Positions 1-8,549 of a stretch of DNA of 64,000 nt are shown piece by piece. Position 1 is the first letter of the stretch. The number at the start of each line of letters is the position of its first letter. The position numbers were made by a program, and so were the translations under genes. This DNA is from CBDANZ01 sp965197865 (lineage in GTDB: Bacteria; Acidobacteriota; Vicinamibacteria; Vicinamibacterales; CAVVIG01). The stretch spans positions 372,001 through 436,000 of the forward strand of contig CBDANZ010000002.1 of the NCBI GenBank assembly GCA_965197865.1, given 5' to 3'. Under the pieces are notes generated by a model that was not told the origin of the DNA, ran no database searches, and saw only the letters and a program-made list of their open reading frames with translations.

Positions 1-2
1 AC

Positions 3-545
3 GCCGCCCTTTCGCATCTCGCCTCCTACGACGCCTGTCGTCGTCAAGTGGCGGAGCTGCGCCAGACGATGATGTCGGTCGCCGACGTCGAAGTGCCTGA
101 ACCCTCGCCGCTGTTCTGGGATCATTTCTCGGCGCGCGTCGGCAGCGCGGTGGCCACCGAACAGATCGCTTCGGCCAGTGTGGGAGCGATCCGCTGGGCC
201 TCATGGCGTTTTGCGCTCGCGAGCGCGGCGTGTGCCACGGCCGTACTCGTGGTTGCAGTCACCCTTCGACTGGGAACCTCGCCCGCGGTCCCTGGCATCT
301 CGGCGCCGGCGTCGATCCTGGTCGGTACGGGCGCTCCTCCCGACGACGGGGTGGCGTTCGACGACGATCCTGCGCTTACAGCGCTGGCCGATCTCATTTC
401 CGAGCTGGATTGGAACGCTGCGTTCGAGGTGGGGCTGGGACCGCTGGTGGGTTCAGCCGATGCGATCGTTGTCATGCTAGACGAGGGCGAGCGGCGCCAG
501 TTGCAGCGGCTCCTGGAAGAAGCGCTTTCGCGACCGGGTGTTTGA
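3..545 (+). CDS. Anti-sigma-factor-like membrane protein (5' end outside window)
   Basis: The frame is open to the first bases of the window, so the true start lies upstream; a GTG at 48 is probably internal. The first visible residues, HLASYDACRR, resemble the tail of a zf-HC2 anti-sigma zinc finger (usually HxxxCxxC), with Tyr where the first Cys is expected. One hydrophobic segment follows (about residues 53-75 counted from the GTG), then an acidic C-terminal domain ending in a helix rich in Glu and Arg. The next gene is a Spy/CpxP-like periplasmic protein, a common neighbour of sigma/anti-sigma pairs. The role as an ECF anti-sigma factor is inferred, since the sigma gene is not in view. 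Confidence 0.6.
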   Translation, partial: AALSHLASYDACRRQVAELRQTMMSVADVEVPEPSPLFWDHFSARVGSAVATEQIASASVGAIRWASWRFALASAACATAVLVVAVTLRLGTSPAVPGISAPASILVGTGAPPDDGVAFDDDPALTALADLISELDWNAAFEVGLGPLVGSADAIVVMLDEGERRQLQRLLEEALSRPGV

Positions 546-571
546 GGATACAGTGAAGAGGATACAGTGAA
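544..571. repeat. 14-bp tandem duplication at a gene junction
   Basis: Two perfect adjacent copies of GAGGATACAGTGAA (544-557 and 558-571) span the stop of the upstream gene and the GTG start of the next. Each copy carries an SD-like GAGGA and a GTG, so the duplication doubles the ribosome-binding site and start. Confidence 0.85.
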
Positions 572-1199
572 CGTGATGGGCAGGGTTTCCGGCGTGCGCG
601 ACGTGCTCAGGGTTCTCGCGATGCTTGCCTTGTGCGCGATTGCGTCGGCGGTCGATGTCCCAGCGGTGGAGGGGCGGCCGCTTGCGCAGCCCGATCCGCA
701 GGGCAGACAACAGTTGCCGCCCCGCGCCCAGGGACCGCGAAGCCCGCAGCAGGCTCCGCCCGGCGCGCAGGGCGAGCTTCTTCGCTCGCCGGCGGAAATC
801 CAGCGGATGCTCGACGGCTACGCGCTCCTTCAGGCCCAGGAAATGCTTCAGTTGAGCGACGAACAGTCCCCGTGATTTCTGACCCGCATGATCGCGCTTC
901 AAGAAACCAGGCGGCGCACGCTGCGGGAACGCCGACGGAACATGCAGGAGCTCCGCCGCATGAGCCAGGTGCGAAGCGGCACCGTTGACGAGGCGACGAT
1001 TAAGGAGCAGATGAAGATGCTCGATGATCTCGATGCACGCTCGGCGGTGCAAATCAGGCAGGCGCACGAAGCTGTCGATCAGGTGCTCGACGCGCATCAG
1101 CAGGCGCGATTCCGAGTCTTCGAGCAGAATATGGAAGAGCGGAAGTTGGAGCTGCTGATGCGCGCGCGGCAGGCCAGCCGCGGCCGTCGGCAGTTTTGA
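567..1199 (+). pseudogene. Spy/CpxP-like periplasmic protein interrupted by an in-frame TGA
   Basis: Two open segments, 567-872 and 876-1199, lie in the same frame and are separated only by TGA at 873-875. Read through, they give one protein of about 210 residues: a signal peptide (VLRVLAMLALCAIASA), a Pro/Gln-rich linker, an LQLSDEQ motif like the LTxxQ helix start of Spy/CpxP proteins, then long Arg/Glu-rich helices. The missing residue could be Arg, since CGA to TGA is one transition. Either the gene is recently inactivated or the base is an error; an internal ATG at 888 could still give a C-terminal piece without a signal peptide. Family members bind unfolded envelope proteins. Confidence 0.65.
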
Positions 1200-1275
1200 G
1201 CGCGCAGGAGTAGCGCGGGGCTCTAGAGGCCCGTGGCCGACGAAACACTGAAAGGGTCGCGCTATCAAGAACTCA

Positions 1276-1887
1276 ATGTCTGCTAACCAGTTACGCCTGA
1301 TCGCGGGCGTCGCCCTGATGGCGGCCGGGAGCGTGCCCGCCCTCGCCGTCGACCCGCCTGCCGCTTCGAAGCGGGACGCCGATCTCTTGAAGCAAAAGAT
1401 CGCTACGATTGGCTCGCGAGCCGCCGCGCCAGCGTCTCAGCCTGTGCAGACCATGGTGACCGAGAACGAGGTGAACGCGTATCTCGCCTATGAGGTGGCC
1501 TCCCAACTTCCAGCCGGCGTGGTCACGCCGAGCATCACCATTCTCGGAAGCGGACGCCTGTCGGGTCAAGTGGTGGTGGATCTCGATCGCGTGCGGCAGG
1601 AGATGAAGGCGGTGGGCCTCCTCAATTCGGTGAGCTATCTGAAGGGGCGCGTGCCCGTTGTCGCGACCGGTCTGCTCCGGACGAACAGCGGCGTCGCCTG
1701 GTTTCAGTTCGAATCGGCGAGTGTGGCCGGAGTGCCCATTCCGAAGGTGCTGCTCCAGCAGATCGTCGGCTACTACTCGCGATCGGAAGCCTATCCGTCC
1801 GGCATTCGCCTCGACGATCCGTTCGCGCTACCTGCGCGCATTCGAGAGATCCAGGTCGAGCGCGGTCAGGCGATTGTCATTCAGTAG
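1276..1887 (+). CDS. Secreted protein of unknown function
   Basis: A 203-residue protein with a clear signal peptide (hydrophobic LIAGVALMAAGSVPALA) followed by a soluble beta-rich domain. I do not recognise a named family. It contains the segment VTENEVNAYLAYE and a C-terminal IREIQVERGQAIV, reminiscent of secreted lipid-binding-type folds, but that is only an impression. Its 3' end overlaps the probable TTG start of recG by 14 bp, so the two are probably cotranscribed. The start is the first ATG, with no better upstream choice. Confidence 0.6.
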   Translation: MSANQLRLIAGVALMAAGSVPALAVDPPAASKRDADLLKQKIATIGSRAAAPASQPVQTMVTENEVNAYLAYEVASQLPAGVVTPSITILGSGRLSGQVVVDLDRVRQEMKAVGLLNSVSYLKGRVPVVATGLLRTNSGVAWFQFESASVAGVPIPKVLLQQIVGYYSRSEAYPSGIRLDDPFALPARIREIQVERGQAIVIQ

Positions 1888-3988
1888 CGCAGATCAGGCC
1901 AACGGTCTCCTTGCGACGCCCCTCCAATATCTAAGAGGCGTCGGCCCGCGGCGCGCAGCCGAATTTGTGTGCGCCGGGCTCGTCACCGTGGAAGACCTGC
2001 TGTCTCGGTTTCCGATTCGGTACGAGGACCGAAGCCACTTTCAAACCATCGCTTCGCTCGAGCCTGGGCAGACGGTATCGATTACCGGCCGGGTGCTCAG
2101 CTGCGGCCTCCGCTCGACTCGGCGTCCCGGATTTAGGATCTTCGAGGCGGCGGTGCAAGATCCCACGGGCACGCTGCGGGTGACGTGGCTCAATCAGCCC
2201 TTTCTGCGGGACGTTTTCACGCGGGGGCAGCACGTCGTGCTGTTCGGCACACTCGAGCTGAGGAGCGGTGCCGAGCTGCAGCTGACCAACCCGCAGTACG
2301 AAATCCTCGACGAGGAGGACGGCGAGACGATTCACACGGGTCGCATCGTACCGGTGTACGAGAAAGTCGGCAGTGTCACACCGAAGATGCAGCGCAGGCT
2401 CGTTCACGACGTGCTGCAACAGCTGCCTGGCGATCTGCCAGATCATCTGCCGGAAGCGATACGGGTGCGGCTCCACCTGCCGTCCCGACACGACGCGCTC
2501 GTAGCCGCGCACTTTCCCCCCGCGGCCGCCCGGGTGAACGAGTTGAATCGCTTCGACACCGCCGCGCAGCGGCGTCTCATCTTCGAAGAGGGGTTTCTGT
2601 TTCAAGCAGGCGTGCTGGCGCGTCGGCAATCGGCGGAGGTGAAGCGGAAGCCCGTGGTCGTGCGCGTCGACGATCGCATCCGCGAGTCGGCTCGCGCCGT
2701 GCTGCCGTTCAAGCTAACAGCCGGCCAGAAGCAGGCACTGAAAGAGATCGTCGACGACATGCAGCGCCCCAGCCCGATGAACCGGCTGCTGCAGGGCGAC
2801 GTCGGCGCGGGGAAGACGATCGTCGCGTTGCTGGCCGCTCTGGTGGCGATGGAGAACGGCCTGCAGGTGGCCGTCATGGCGCCGACCGAGCTTCTGGCCG
2901 AGCAGCACTTCTTCAACATCTCGCGGCTGCTGCAGACGTCGCGCTTCCGGGTGGCGCTGCTCACGGGTGCAACTGGGGCGGCAAGACGGAAGGAGCTCGT
3001 CGCCCAAATCAGGGCGGGCACGCTGCATTTGGTCGTCGGCACGCATGCGCTCGTTTCTGGCGACATCGCGTTCAAGCAGCTCGGACTGGTCGTCATCGAC
3101 GAGCAGCATCGCTTCGGGGTCATGCAGCGGGCGAGGTTGCGCACCAAAGGGATTCGTCCCGACATCCTCGTCATGACCGCCACGCCAATCCCACGTACGC
3201 TCGCGCTCACGCTCTACGGCGATCTCGATGTGTCGGTGATTCGGGACCTGCCGCCAGGTCGTCTGAGCGTCAAGACAATCGCGCAACCCGATTCGTGGCG
3301 TGACAAGGCGTACGCTTTCCTGAAGGAGCAGCTCGCGGCCGGCCGTCAGGCGTACGTCGTCTATCCGCTGGTCGAGGAGTCTGCGAAGGTCGATCTAAAG
3401 GCGGCCACCGAGATGGCTGACACGCTGGCGGCGGAGGTGCTTCCCGAGTTTCACGTTGGTTTGCTGCACGGGCGGATGAAGGCAGAGGCCAGGGATCACA
3501 CCATGAAGGCATTCGCTGCCGCCGAGCTTCACGTGCTCGTGACAACGACCGTCGTCGAGGTCGGCGTCGATGTGCCAAACGTCGGCGTGATGATTGTCGA
3601 GCACGCGGAGCGCTTCGGACTGTCGCAGCTCCATCAGCTTCGCGGTCGTGTGGGCCGCGATCGCTACCAGTCGTACTGCGTCCTGCTGTACCAGGCGCCA
3701 CTCTCTGAGGATGCGAGGGAGCGGCTGGGAGCGATGACGGAGACGACCGACGGCTTCGAGATCGCGGAACGCGACCTGCGGCTCCGTGGTCCGGGGGACT
3801 TTTGTGGTACGCGTCAGGCTGGGATGCCGACGTTTCGTTTGATCGACCTCGTCCGCCATCGCAGCCTACTGGAGGCCGCCAGGCGCGAAGCGGACGAATG
3901 GCTCGGTTCGTCGGCGCCGAGGCCCGCCGCGATAGCCAGGCTGCTCGAGAAATGGCAATCGCGCTTCCATCTGATCGAGGTCGGGTAG
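1874..3988 (+). CDS. recG: ATP-dependent DNA helicase RecG
   Basis: RecG remodels stalled replication forks and branch-migrates Holliday junctions. The protein has an N-terminal wedge/OB domain (residues 1-260) and a superfamily 2 helicase core: Walker A GDVGAGKT near residue 308, DEQH near 409, TATPIPRT near 435 and the RGRVGR arginine-finger motif. The frame is open well upstream of any sensible start. TTG at 1874, with AGG a few bases ahead, gives 704 residues, the usual RecG length, and overlaps the preceding gene by 14 bp. rsmD-coaD follows after a short tandem repeat, so this appears to be one transcription unit. The start codon is the uncertain part; the identity is not. Confidence 0.95.
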   Translation: MSFSSADQANGLLATPLQYLRGVGPRRAAEFVCAGLVTVEDLLSRFPIRYEDRSHFQTIASLEPGQTVSITGRVLSCGLRSTRRPGFRIFEAAVQDPTGTLRVTWLNQPFLRDVFTRGQHVVLFGTLELRSGAELQLTNPQYEILDEEDGETIHTGRIVPVYEKVGSVTPKMQRRLVHDVLQQLPGDLPDHLPEAIRVRLHLPSRHDALVAAHFPPAAARVNELNRFDTAAQRRLIFEEGFLFQAGVLARRQSAEVKRKPVVVRVDDRIRESARAVLPFKLTAGQKQALKEIVDDMQRPSPMNRLLQGDVGAGKTIVALLAALVAMENGLQVAVMAPTELLAEQHFFNISRLLQTSRFRVALLTGATGAARRKELVAQIRAGTLHLVVGTHALVSGDIAFKQLGLVVIDEQHRFGVMQRARLRTKGIRPDILVMTATPIPRTLALTLYGDLDVSVIRDLPPGRLSVKTIAQPDSWRDKAYAFLKEQLAAGRQAYVVYPLVEESAKVDLKAATEMADTLAAEVLPEFHVGLLHGRMKAEARDHTMKAFAAAELHVLVTTTVVEVGVDVPNVGVMIVEHAERFGLSQLHQLRGRVGRDRYQSYCVLLYQAPLSEDARERLGAMTETTDGFEIAERDLRLRGPGDFCGTRQAGMPTFRLIDLVRHRSLLEAARREADEWLGSSAPRPAAIARLLEKWQSRFHLIEVG

Positions 3989-4012
3989 GAACATTATCGG
4001 GTAGGAACATTA
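3981..4012. repeat. 16-bp tandem duplication over the recG stop
   Basis: TCGGGTAGGAACATTA occurs twice in perfect tandem (3981-3996, 3997-4012). The first copy contains the recG stop codon (TAG 3986-3988); the second supplies spacer before the AGAGG that serves rsmD. It resembles the duplication at 544-571, also at a gene junction. Confidence 0.85.
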
Positions 4013-4024
4013 GAGGTGCCAGAG

Positions 4025-5062
4025 ATGCGCGTGATTGCTGGCACGTACAAGGGCCGTCGCCTGAAAGCTCCCACGTGGGAGGGGCTGCGACCGACCTCCG
4101 ACAAGCTGCGCGAAACGCTGTTCAACGTTCTGGCGGCGCGTATCGAGGGCGCGCGTGTGCTGGACGGCTTTGCCGGCACCGGGGCACTCGGCATCGAAGC
4201 GCTGAGTCGCGGCGCCCTCGAGGTGACCTTCATCGAACACGATCGCCTGGCGCAAGCGCTTATCGCGGACAACCTCGCGCATTGTGGAATCGAGAGGGGC
4301 TATACTGTCGTCGGCACTCGCGTCGCCCGTAGCTTCGAGGCGCTGCGCTCGGCTCCCTCGTTCGTGCCGTTCGACATCGTCCTACTCGATCCGCCGTACG
4401 ATGCCCAGCCTCACGAGATTCTCGCGGGCGCGGCGAGCTTGGTTGCGCCCGGCGGCATGGTTGCACTCGAGCACGCGCGCACTCGAGAAGTTCCAGCACG
4501 GGCAGGGCGTCTCGCTCTTGTCCGACACGTGCGATCTGGAGACTCGTCGCTTTCGCTGTACGAGATGGCTACCACCCTCGCCGTTTATCCAGGTTCCTTC
4601 GACCCGCTGACGAACGGACACGTCGACATCATCACGCGCGGCGCACGGCTGTTCGACAAGATCGTCGTGGCCATGCTCCAGAACCTAGAGAAGGCGCCGC
4701 TTTTCTCGATAGCGGAGCGTGTGGATATTGCGCGAGCGGTGTTTGGAAACCTGCCGAACGTCGAGGTCGATACGTTCGACGGCCTGCTTGTGGACTATGT
4801 CGATCGACGTGGGGCACAGGTGATCGTCCGTGGACTTCGCGCGGTATCCGATTTCGAGTCCGAGCTTCAGATGGCGCTGATGAACCAGCGCCTGAATGGT
4901 AGAATCGAGACAGTCTTCATGATGCCCGCGGAGCAATACAGCTATATCAGCTCCCGTCTGATCAAGGAGGTCTTTGCGCTCGGCGGCCGCGTTCGCGGTC
5001 TGGTTCCCGACATAGTCGAGCAGCGTCTGCGGGACAAGCTTTCAGGAGTAGCGAGAAAGTGA
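4025..5062 (+). CDS. rsmD-coaD: Fused RsmD 16S rRNA methyltransferase and CoaD phosphopantetheine adenylyltransferase
   Basis: One uninterrupted frame encodes two enzymes that are normally separate. Residues 1-180 are RsmD, which makes m2G966 in 16S rRNA: RVIAGTYKGRRL start, FAGTGALGIEALSRGA SAM site and the LLDPPYD catalytic motif. Residues 181-345 are CoaD, which makes dephospho-CoA: AVYPGSFDPLTNGHVD with its T/HxGH-type nucleotide site, then the YISSRLIKE motif. The junction reads LSLYE-MATTL; the Met (ATG at 4565) is where a free CoaD would start, so internal initiation could also yield separate CoaD. The start is ATG 4025 behind AGAGG rather than GTG 4016. The stop overlaps the next gene by GTGA. 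A lost stop codon by mutation or error is the alternative to a genuine fusion. Confidence 0.9.
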   Translation: MRVIAGTYKGRRLKAPTWEGLRPTSDKLRETLFNVLAARIEGARVLDGFAGTGALGIEALSRGALEVTFIEHDRLAQALIADNLAHCGIERGYTVVGTRVARSFEALRSAPSFVPFDIVLLDPPYDAQPHEILAGAASLVAPGGMVALEHARTREVPARAGRLALVRHVRSGDSSLSLYEMATTLAVYPGSFDPLTNGHVDIITRGARLFDKIVVAMLQNLEKAPLFSIAERVDIARAVFGNLPNVEVDTFDGLLVDYVDRRGAQVIVRGLRAVSDFESELQMALMNQRLNGRIETVFMMPAEQYSYISSRLIKEVFALGGRVRGLVPDIVEQRLRDKLSGVARK

Positions 5063-6270
5063 CAGCACGTTTGGCGGATCGGACAGCTCGGATCTCGAGC
5101 TCACCCACGATGAAGGTGGCCGGCACAGTCGATCGTTTGCGCCGGGAAGGCGTCGAAGTCATCGACTTCGGTGCCGGCGAGCCAGACTTCGCCACGCCTG
5201 CGCCCGTGAATGCGGCGGCGCGCAGCGCGATCGATCAGCACTTCACGAAGTACACGCCGGTTGCCGGCATTGCAGAGCTGAAGCGCGCGATCTGCGACCA
5301 GTACCGGAGGGACTACGGCGTCGAATATAAGGAGTCGGAAGTCATCGCGAGCGCGGGCGGCAAGCAGGCGCTCTACAATACGGCGCTGGCCCTGTTCAGC
5401 GCGGGCGACGAAGTCATCACGCACGCGCCGTACTGGCCGACACTGTCCGAGCAGGTCAAGCTCGCCGAGGCGACGCCGGTGCTCGTTCGCACGTCAGCCG
5501 AGGACGGGTTCGCGATTCGGTCGGCGCCCCTGCTCAGTGCGATCACAGCGCGGACGCGCGCGATTATCATCAACTCGCCGTGCAATCCCACCGGCGCATT
5601 GATGTCGGAGGACGAGCTCGCGGTGATTGCGCGGGAAGCGTCGCGCCGGGGCATCTGGGTTATTATCGACCTCTGCTATGAGAAGCTCATTTACGAGCCG
5701 GCGCCGCACAACCTGGTCGCGGTGCTCGACAGGCACTGCCGCGACCTTGCGGTGATCTGCGGGTCGGCCTCCAAGACGTATGCCATGACGGGATGGCGCT
5801 GCGGCTGGACGCTGGCGCCCGCCGCCGTCGTGGCCGCCGAGAACGCCATTCAGAGCCATACGACGTCGAACGTGTCGTCGATCACGCAGAAGGCGGTGGT
5901 GGCCGCGCTCGCCGGATCGCGGGAGCCGGTCGCGAGGATGCTTAGCGAATACCGGAGGCGGCGCGACAATCTGCACGCCTGGCTGACGGCGGATCCGCGG
6001 CTGCGCTGCCAAAAGCCGGCGGGCGCCTTCTACCTGTTCGTGGACATCAGCGAAACGCTGTCGCTGAACGGCTTGCGCACGTCGACCGATTTTGCGCAGG
6101 CACTGCTCGATGAGGCGCACGTCGCCGTGACGCCGGGCGAGGCATTCGACGCTCCGGGGTTCGTCCGCATCTCCTACGCCACGTCGATGGAGTTCCTGCG
6201 CGAGGGCAGCCAGCGGCTTCTTGAATTCGTCCAGAAGCACGCGCCGTCGCACGTTCGTACCGCCGTCTAG
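5059..6270 (+). CDS. PLP-dependent class I/II aminotransferase (aspartate aminotransferase family)
   Basis: A 403-residue fold-type I aminotransferase. Visible features are the GAGEPDF substrate loop, NSPCNPTGA cofactor loop, IDLCYEK, and the PLP lysine in SASKTYAMTGWR near residue 239. The family transfers amino groups from aspartate or related amino acids to 2-oxoglutarate in the cytoplasm; the exact substrate cannot be set from sequence alone. An Asp/Cys (IDLCYE) replaces the more usual D-E/A-Y-E arrangement. Translation starts at GTG overlapping the coaD stop, so it is coupled to the fusion gene. Confidence 0.88.
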   Translation: MTARLADRTARISSSPTMKVAGTVDRLRREGVEVIDFGAGEPDFATPAPVNAAARSAIDQHFTKYTPVAGIAELKRAICDQYRRDYGVEYKESEVIASAGGKQALYNTALALFSAGDEVITHAPYWPTLSEQVKLAEATPVLVRTSAEDGFAIRSAPLLSAITARTRAIIINSPCNPTGALMSEDELAVIAREASRRGIWVIIDLCYEKLIYEPAPHNLVAVLDRHCRDLAVICGSASKTYAMTGWRCGWTLAPAAVVAAENAIQSHTTSNVSSITQKAVVAALAGSREPVARMLSEYRRRRDNLHAWLTADPRLRCQKPAGAFYLFVDISETLSLNGLRTSTDFAQALLDEAHVAVTPGEAFDAPGFVRISYATSMEFLREGSQRLLEFVQKHAPSHVRTAV

Positions 6271-6271
6271 T

Positions 6272-6661
6272 GTGGCGACAACTGGGGGCAGGTCCAAGGT
6301 TGTCGCCGTCATCGGGGCGTCGAGTTATCGCCAGAAGTTCGGGAACCGAGCCGTGCGTGCATTCAAAGGGGAGGGGTACGCGGTCGTACCGATCAACCCT
6401 CATGAGCGGGAGATCGAGGGCCTGAGGACGTACGCGTCGGTCCTCGATGTCCCTGGCCCGATCGACATGGTGTCATTCTACGTGCCACCCGATGTTGGCG
6501 AGCGCGTGATCGAAGAGGTCGCCCGAAAGGGAATTTCAGAGGTCTGGCTGAACCCAGGCGCGGAGAGCGAGGCGCTTATCGCCCGCGCCCGGGTGCTGTC
6601 GATCCAGCCGATCGTCGCCTGCAGCGTCTTCGCGATCGGCAAGAGTCCATACGCCTTATAG
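6272..6661 (+). CDS. CoA-binding (YccU-type Rossmann) protein
   Basis: A single CoA_binding domain of 129 residues: VVAVIGASS nucleotide loop, PINPHEREIEGLRTYASV, and VSFYVPPDVGERVIEE, ending in the conserved NPGAES segment. Such small proteins bind CoA or a dinucleotide; their cellular role is not settled. The GTG at 6272 follows the aminotransferase stop immediately, which argues for cotranscription; the frame is open further upstream but only inside the aminotransferase gene. No strong SD is visible. Confidence 0.8.
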   Translation: MATTGGRSKVVAVIGASSYRQKFGNRAVRAFKGEGYAVVPINPHEREIEGLRTYASVLDVPGPIDMVSFYVPPDVGERVIEEVARKGISEVWLNPGAESEALIARARVLSIQPIVACSVFAIGKSPYAL

Positions 6662-6689
6662 TCAACCTTACTTCCTTTCAAGACAGCTC

Positions 6690-8096
6690 ATGCCAACCAA
6701 CCACAACCGCCACGCACCGGCGCGGACCGAAGACGAGGCTCCTGCTCTGGACGCGCCGGAAGCGCCGGCCACGCCGCCGGCGCCGGGCGAGTCCGCCCCT
6801 ACGGGTCGATCGAAAACAGCCCAGCCCCGGCGGCCCGAAGGGCTCAACATCACCGACCTGAAGGACATGAGCATCCAGAAGCTCACGCAGATCGCGAAGG
6901 ACAAGGCCGTGGCCGGTGCAACGGGCATGCGGAAGCAGGACTTGATCTTCCAGATTTTGAAGGCGCAGACCGAGCAGAGCGGCTTCATCTTCTCGGAGGG
7001 CGTGCTCGAAGTGTTGCCCGACGGCTTCGGGTTCCTTCGCGCGCCCGACTACAACTACCTGCCGGGCCCCGACGACATCTATGTCTCGCCGTCACAGATT
7101 CGAAAATTCGACCTGCAAACGGGCGACACCGTATCAGGACAGATCCGGTCGCCGAAGGAGGGCGAGCGCTACTTCGCGCTCATCAAGGTCGAGGCGGTCA
7201 ACTTCGAGGCGCCGGATCAGGCCCGTGAGAAGCTCTTCTTCGAGAACCTTACGCCGCTCTATCCGCAGGAACGGCTGAGGCTTGAGACCGCCGCCGAGAA
7301 CCTGGCTGGACGGGTGATGGATTTGATGACGCCGATCGGCAAGGGACAACGCGGGGTGATCGTGGCGGCGCCGCGCACCGGGAAGACGATGCTCCTGCAG
7401 AACATTGCCCAGTCGGTGTCGGCGAACCATCCCGAGGTGTTCGTGATCGTCCTGCTCATCGACGAGCGGCCGGAGGAAGTGACCGACATGCAGCGCTCGG
7501 TCGACGGCGAGGTGATTTCCTCGACCTTTGACGAGCCGGCGCAGCGGCACGTGCAGGTGGCCGAGATGGTCATCGAGAAGGCGAAGCGCCTGGTCGAGCA
7601 CAAGAAAGACGTGATTATCCTGCTCGACTCCATTACTCGTCTCGCCCGGGCCTACAACACCGTGATTCCGCCATCGGGCAAAGTGCTGTCTGGCGGCCTC
7701 GACAGCAACGCGCTCCAGAAGCCGAAACGCTTTTTTGGCGCTGCGAGAAACATCGAAGAGGGCGGCTCGCTCACCATCATGGCGACCGCGCTCGTCGACA
7801 CCGGCTCGCGCATGGACGACGTGATCTTCGAGGAGTTCAAGGGCACCGGGAACATGGAAATCCACCTCGATCGCAAGCTAGTGGACAAGCGTGTGTTTCC
7901 GGCCATTGACATCCAGAAGAGCGGCACGCGAAAAGAGGAGCTGCTGCTGGCGCGCGAAGATCTCAACCGGATCTGGGTGCTCCGGAAGGTGCTCAATCCG
8001 CTCTCGGCGGTCGAGGCGATGGAGCTGCTGCTCGACAAGATGAGCAAGACGAAGTCGAATGGCGACTTCCTCGCGGCGATGCAGAAGATGAGCTAG
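6690..8096 (+). CDS. rho: Transcription termination factor Rho
   Basis: Rho is the hexameric RNA-dependent ATPase that ends transcription. The 468-residue protein has an Ala/Pro-rich N-terminal extension (residues 1-45), a Rho_N helical domain (ITDLKDMSIQKLTQIAKD), the cold-shock-like RNA-binding domain (GVLEVLPDGFGFLRAPDYNY) and the ATPase core with Walker A APRTGKT near residue 227 and Walker B VIILLDSITR. Length and motif order are normal. It begins 28 bp after the CoA-binding gene. Confidence 0.97.
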   Translation: MPTNHNRHAPARTEDEAPALDAPEAPATPPAPGESAPTGRSKTAQPRRPEGLNITDLKDMSIQKLTQIAKDKAVAGATGMRKQDLIFQILKAQTEQSGFIFSEGVLEVLPDGFGFLRAPDYNYLPGPDDIYVSPSQIRKFDLQTGDTVSGQIRSPKEGERYFALIKVEAVNFEAPDQAREKLFFENLTPLYPQERLRLETAAENLAGRVMDLMTPIGKGQRGVIVAAPRTGKTMLLQNIAQSVSANHPEVFVIVLLIDERPEEVTDMQRSVDGEVISSTFDEPAQRHVQVAEMVIEKAKRLVEHKKDVIILLDSITRLARAYNTVIPPSGKVLSGGLDSNALQKPKRFFGAARNIEEGGSLTIMATALVDTGSRMDDVIFEEFKGTGNMEIHLDRKLVDKRVFPAIDIQKSGTRKEELLLAREDLNRIWVLRKVLNPLSAVEAMELLLDKMSKTKSNGDFLAAMQKMS

Positions 8097-8115
8097 TCAC
8101 GGAAGGGAGGCCTGT

Positions 8116-8343
8116 ATGGCATCGATCAAGGTGAGGCAGAGCGGGCCGTATCTCGTTGAAGGGGACGATGTCAGGCTTGTGGACTGGAACGGGAATCCGT
8201 ATCAGGTTCCCAAACGGCCATTCGCGCTGTGCCGGTGCGGGGGTTCGGCCAACAAGCCTTTATTCGACGGCACGCACTCGAGGATGGGGTTCAAGGCTGC
8301 CGAGGAAGCGGTGCCGGGCAGTCAGGGCAAATCGGCGACGTAG
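8116..8343 (+). CDS. Small CDGSH-type protein lacking one cluster cysteine
   Basis: A 75-residue protein with a good SD (GGAGG, 8106-8110) ahead of ATG. CDGSH proteins bind a [2Fe-2S] cluster with three Cys and one His in C-x-C-x2-S-x3-P-x-C-D-G-T-H. Here the motif reads CRCGGSANKPLFDGTH, so the third Cys position is Phe (TTC) while the His is kept. The protein therefore may bind a cluster poorly or not at all, or the change may be a recent mutation. It lies just downstream of rho and could be read through from it. Confidence 0.75.
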   Translation: MASIKVRQSGPYLVEGDDVRLVDWNGNPYQVPKRPFALCRCGGSANKPLFDGTHSRMGFKAAEEAVPGSQGKSAT

Positions 8344-8540
8344 AGGCCCTTACTGGGCGACTCGATTTCCCGCGATGGAGACCGAATAGATCTTCTTTGG
8401 GTTCGTGACCTCTGCGCCGTGGGCTTCGTCGATGACGGATCGATAGTACCTGTGGCACTATTTTTCTGTGGCCCCGAGGCTGTCGTCCACGCGGCTCTTG
8501 ATGACACTCACGACAGACTTTGAAACCTGCTCTTAGTTTC
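8341..8540 (-). pseudogene. Possible gene remnant of unknown family
   Basis: Translated on the minus strand this gap gives protein-like sequence in one frame, EQVSKSVVSVIKSRVDDSLG, then a TAG at about 8458-8460, then YYRSVIDEAHGAEVTNPK continuing to a TAA at 8351. I do not recognise the family. It may be the tail of a lost gene downstream of ftsH, or chance. Confidence 0.25.
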
Positions 8541-8549
8541 GCGATACGG

